From contig JASJGJ010000062.1 of assembly GCA_033791605.1 (NCBI GenBank), forward strand, positions 1 to 14,065: a DNA stretch of 14,065 bases. The letters run 5' to 3'. The first letter of the stretch is position 1. Every line of letters begins with the position of its first letter. Shown here one piece after another: positions 13,697-14,065 of the stretch. Source of the DNA: Porticoccus sp033791605 (GTDB taxonomy: Bacteria; Pseudomonadota; Gammaproteobacteria; Pseudomonadales; Porticoccaceae). The notes beneath the pieces were generated by a model, which was not told the DNA's origin, did no database searches, and saw nothing but the letters and a program-made list of their open reading frames with translations. The position numbers and the translations under genes were made by a program.

Positions 13697-13703
13697 GTCC
13701 TGT

Positions 13704-14065
13704 ATGGATACTACACACCTCAAAAAGCGCGGTCAATCGTGGTACGTGCAAATAGCTGTACCTGGCAAACTGCAAGCCACTATCGGCAAGAAAACCATCA
13801 CACAGGCACTGAATACCCGTGACCCGGCTGAAGCTAGTAAACGAAAGCATCAGGTTGTCGCTGATATCATGCACCTATTCGCAAGGCATGAAGGTTCGAC
13901 TCCCGGTTGGGGAGCCGAAAAGAGCATTATCAGGGATGCCAGAGCCGCCCGTGCAGAAGTCACCCGTGGTGAGGTAGATGAACGTGAAGCACAGCGACAA
14001 TGGCAAGCCGGTATATGGGAGTTTCAAGATCATCACCCTGACATTACACCGGCGCAATCAAACGC
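13704..14065 (+). CDS. Tyrosine recombinase/integrase, N-terminal part (runs off the right edge)
   Basis: An open frame of 120 codons with no stop before the window ends. The start MDTTHLKKRGQSWYVQIAVP, followed by KLQATIGKKTITQALNTRDPAEASKRKHQVV, matches the N-terminal region (DUF6538-like) of phage- and island-type tyrosine integrases: a short beta-sheet with WYV and a 'signal of equal tracts' such as ALNTRDPAEA before a helix. The later part (RAARAEVTRGEVDEREAQRQW) is the helical linker towards the core-binding domain. The catalytic Arg-His-Arg-Tyr domain lies beyond the window. An in-frame ATG at 13692 is possible, but 13704 fits the family and the promoter better. The gene points right, so the mobile element it serves probably lies mainly to the right, with its attachment site near 13480-13700 or at the far end of the gene. 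Confidence 0.8.
   Translation, partial: MDTTHLKKRGQSWYVQIAVPGKLQATIGKKTITQALNTRDPAEASKRKHQVVADIMHLFARHEGSTPGWGAEKSIIRDARAARAEVTRGEVDEREAQRQWQAGIWEFQDHHPDITPAQSN

Overview
The window looks like chromosomal accessory DNA from a gammaproteobacterium, probably aquatic or marine. The clues are a PEP-CTERM-type sorting tail near the left end, AT-rich accessory genes next to a GC-richer operon, Tat- and lipoprotein-exported redox-type proteins, and a tyrosine integrase running off the right end. This placement rests on sequence style only; there is no rRNA or tRNA to anchor it.

Layout. Positions 1-940 are AT-rich: a possible C-terminal scrap of an upstream gene, a small exported membrane protein (303-788), an orphan PEP-CTERM tail without its gene body (751-894) and a terminator. 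Positions 1330-3783 hold a two-gene AT-rich cassette: an Mrr-type restriction endonuclease with a long charged N-terminal part, and a helical TPR-like protein. Positions 3919-4068 hold a structured non-coding element ending in a strong terminator hairpin. Positions 4210-11908 are a compact, GC-richer, co-directional five-gene cluster: a 50-residue single-pass membrane peptide missed by length filters, a Tat-exported DUF1501-like protein, a 1054-residue lipoprotein with DUF1549/DUF1553-like parts and a cytochrome c-like domain, a von Willebrand factor A protein with no export signal, and a DUF5995-like protein. Positions 12180-13266 return to AT-rich DNA with a promoter, a good ribosome binding site and a lipoprotein signal peptide whose frame stops at a CCT-TGA junction; the frame one base over continues into a coiled-coil membrane protein. 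Positions 13333-13472 hold a second copy of the 3919-4068 element. From 13500 onward there are direct repeats and a perfect palindrome leading into a tyrosine recombinase.

How the parts may work together. DUF1501 proteins paired with DUF1549/DUF1553/cytochrome proteins are a recurrent association, best known from Planctomycetes. Here the pair has gained a small membrane peptide, a VWA protein and a DUF5995-like protein, with gaps of 6-24 bases between the four large genes, so they are probably made together. Two of the proteins are exported and two appear cytoplasmic, so the cluster may straddle the inner membrane; its substrate is unknown. The Mrr-TPR pair, the mosaic base composition, the integrase and the two related intergenic elements point to a genomic island assembled from modules. 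The two strongest candidates for something undescribed are the five-gene cluster and the duplicated AGGAAGT/terminator element.
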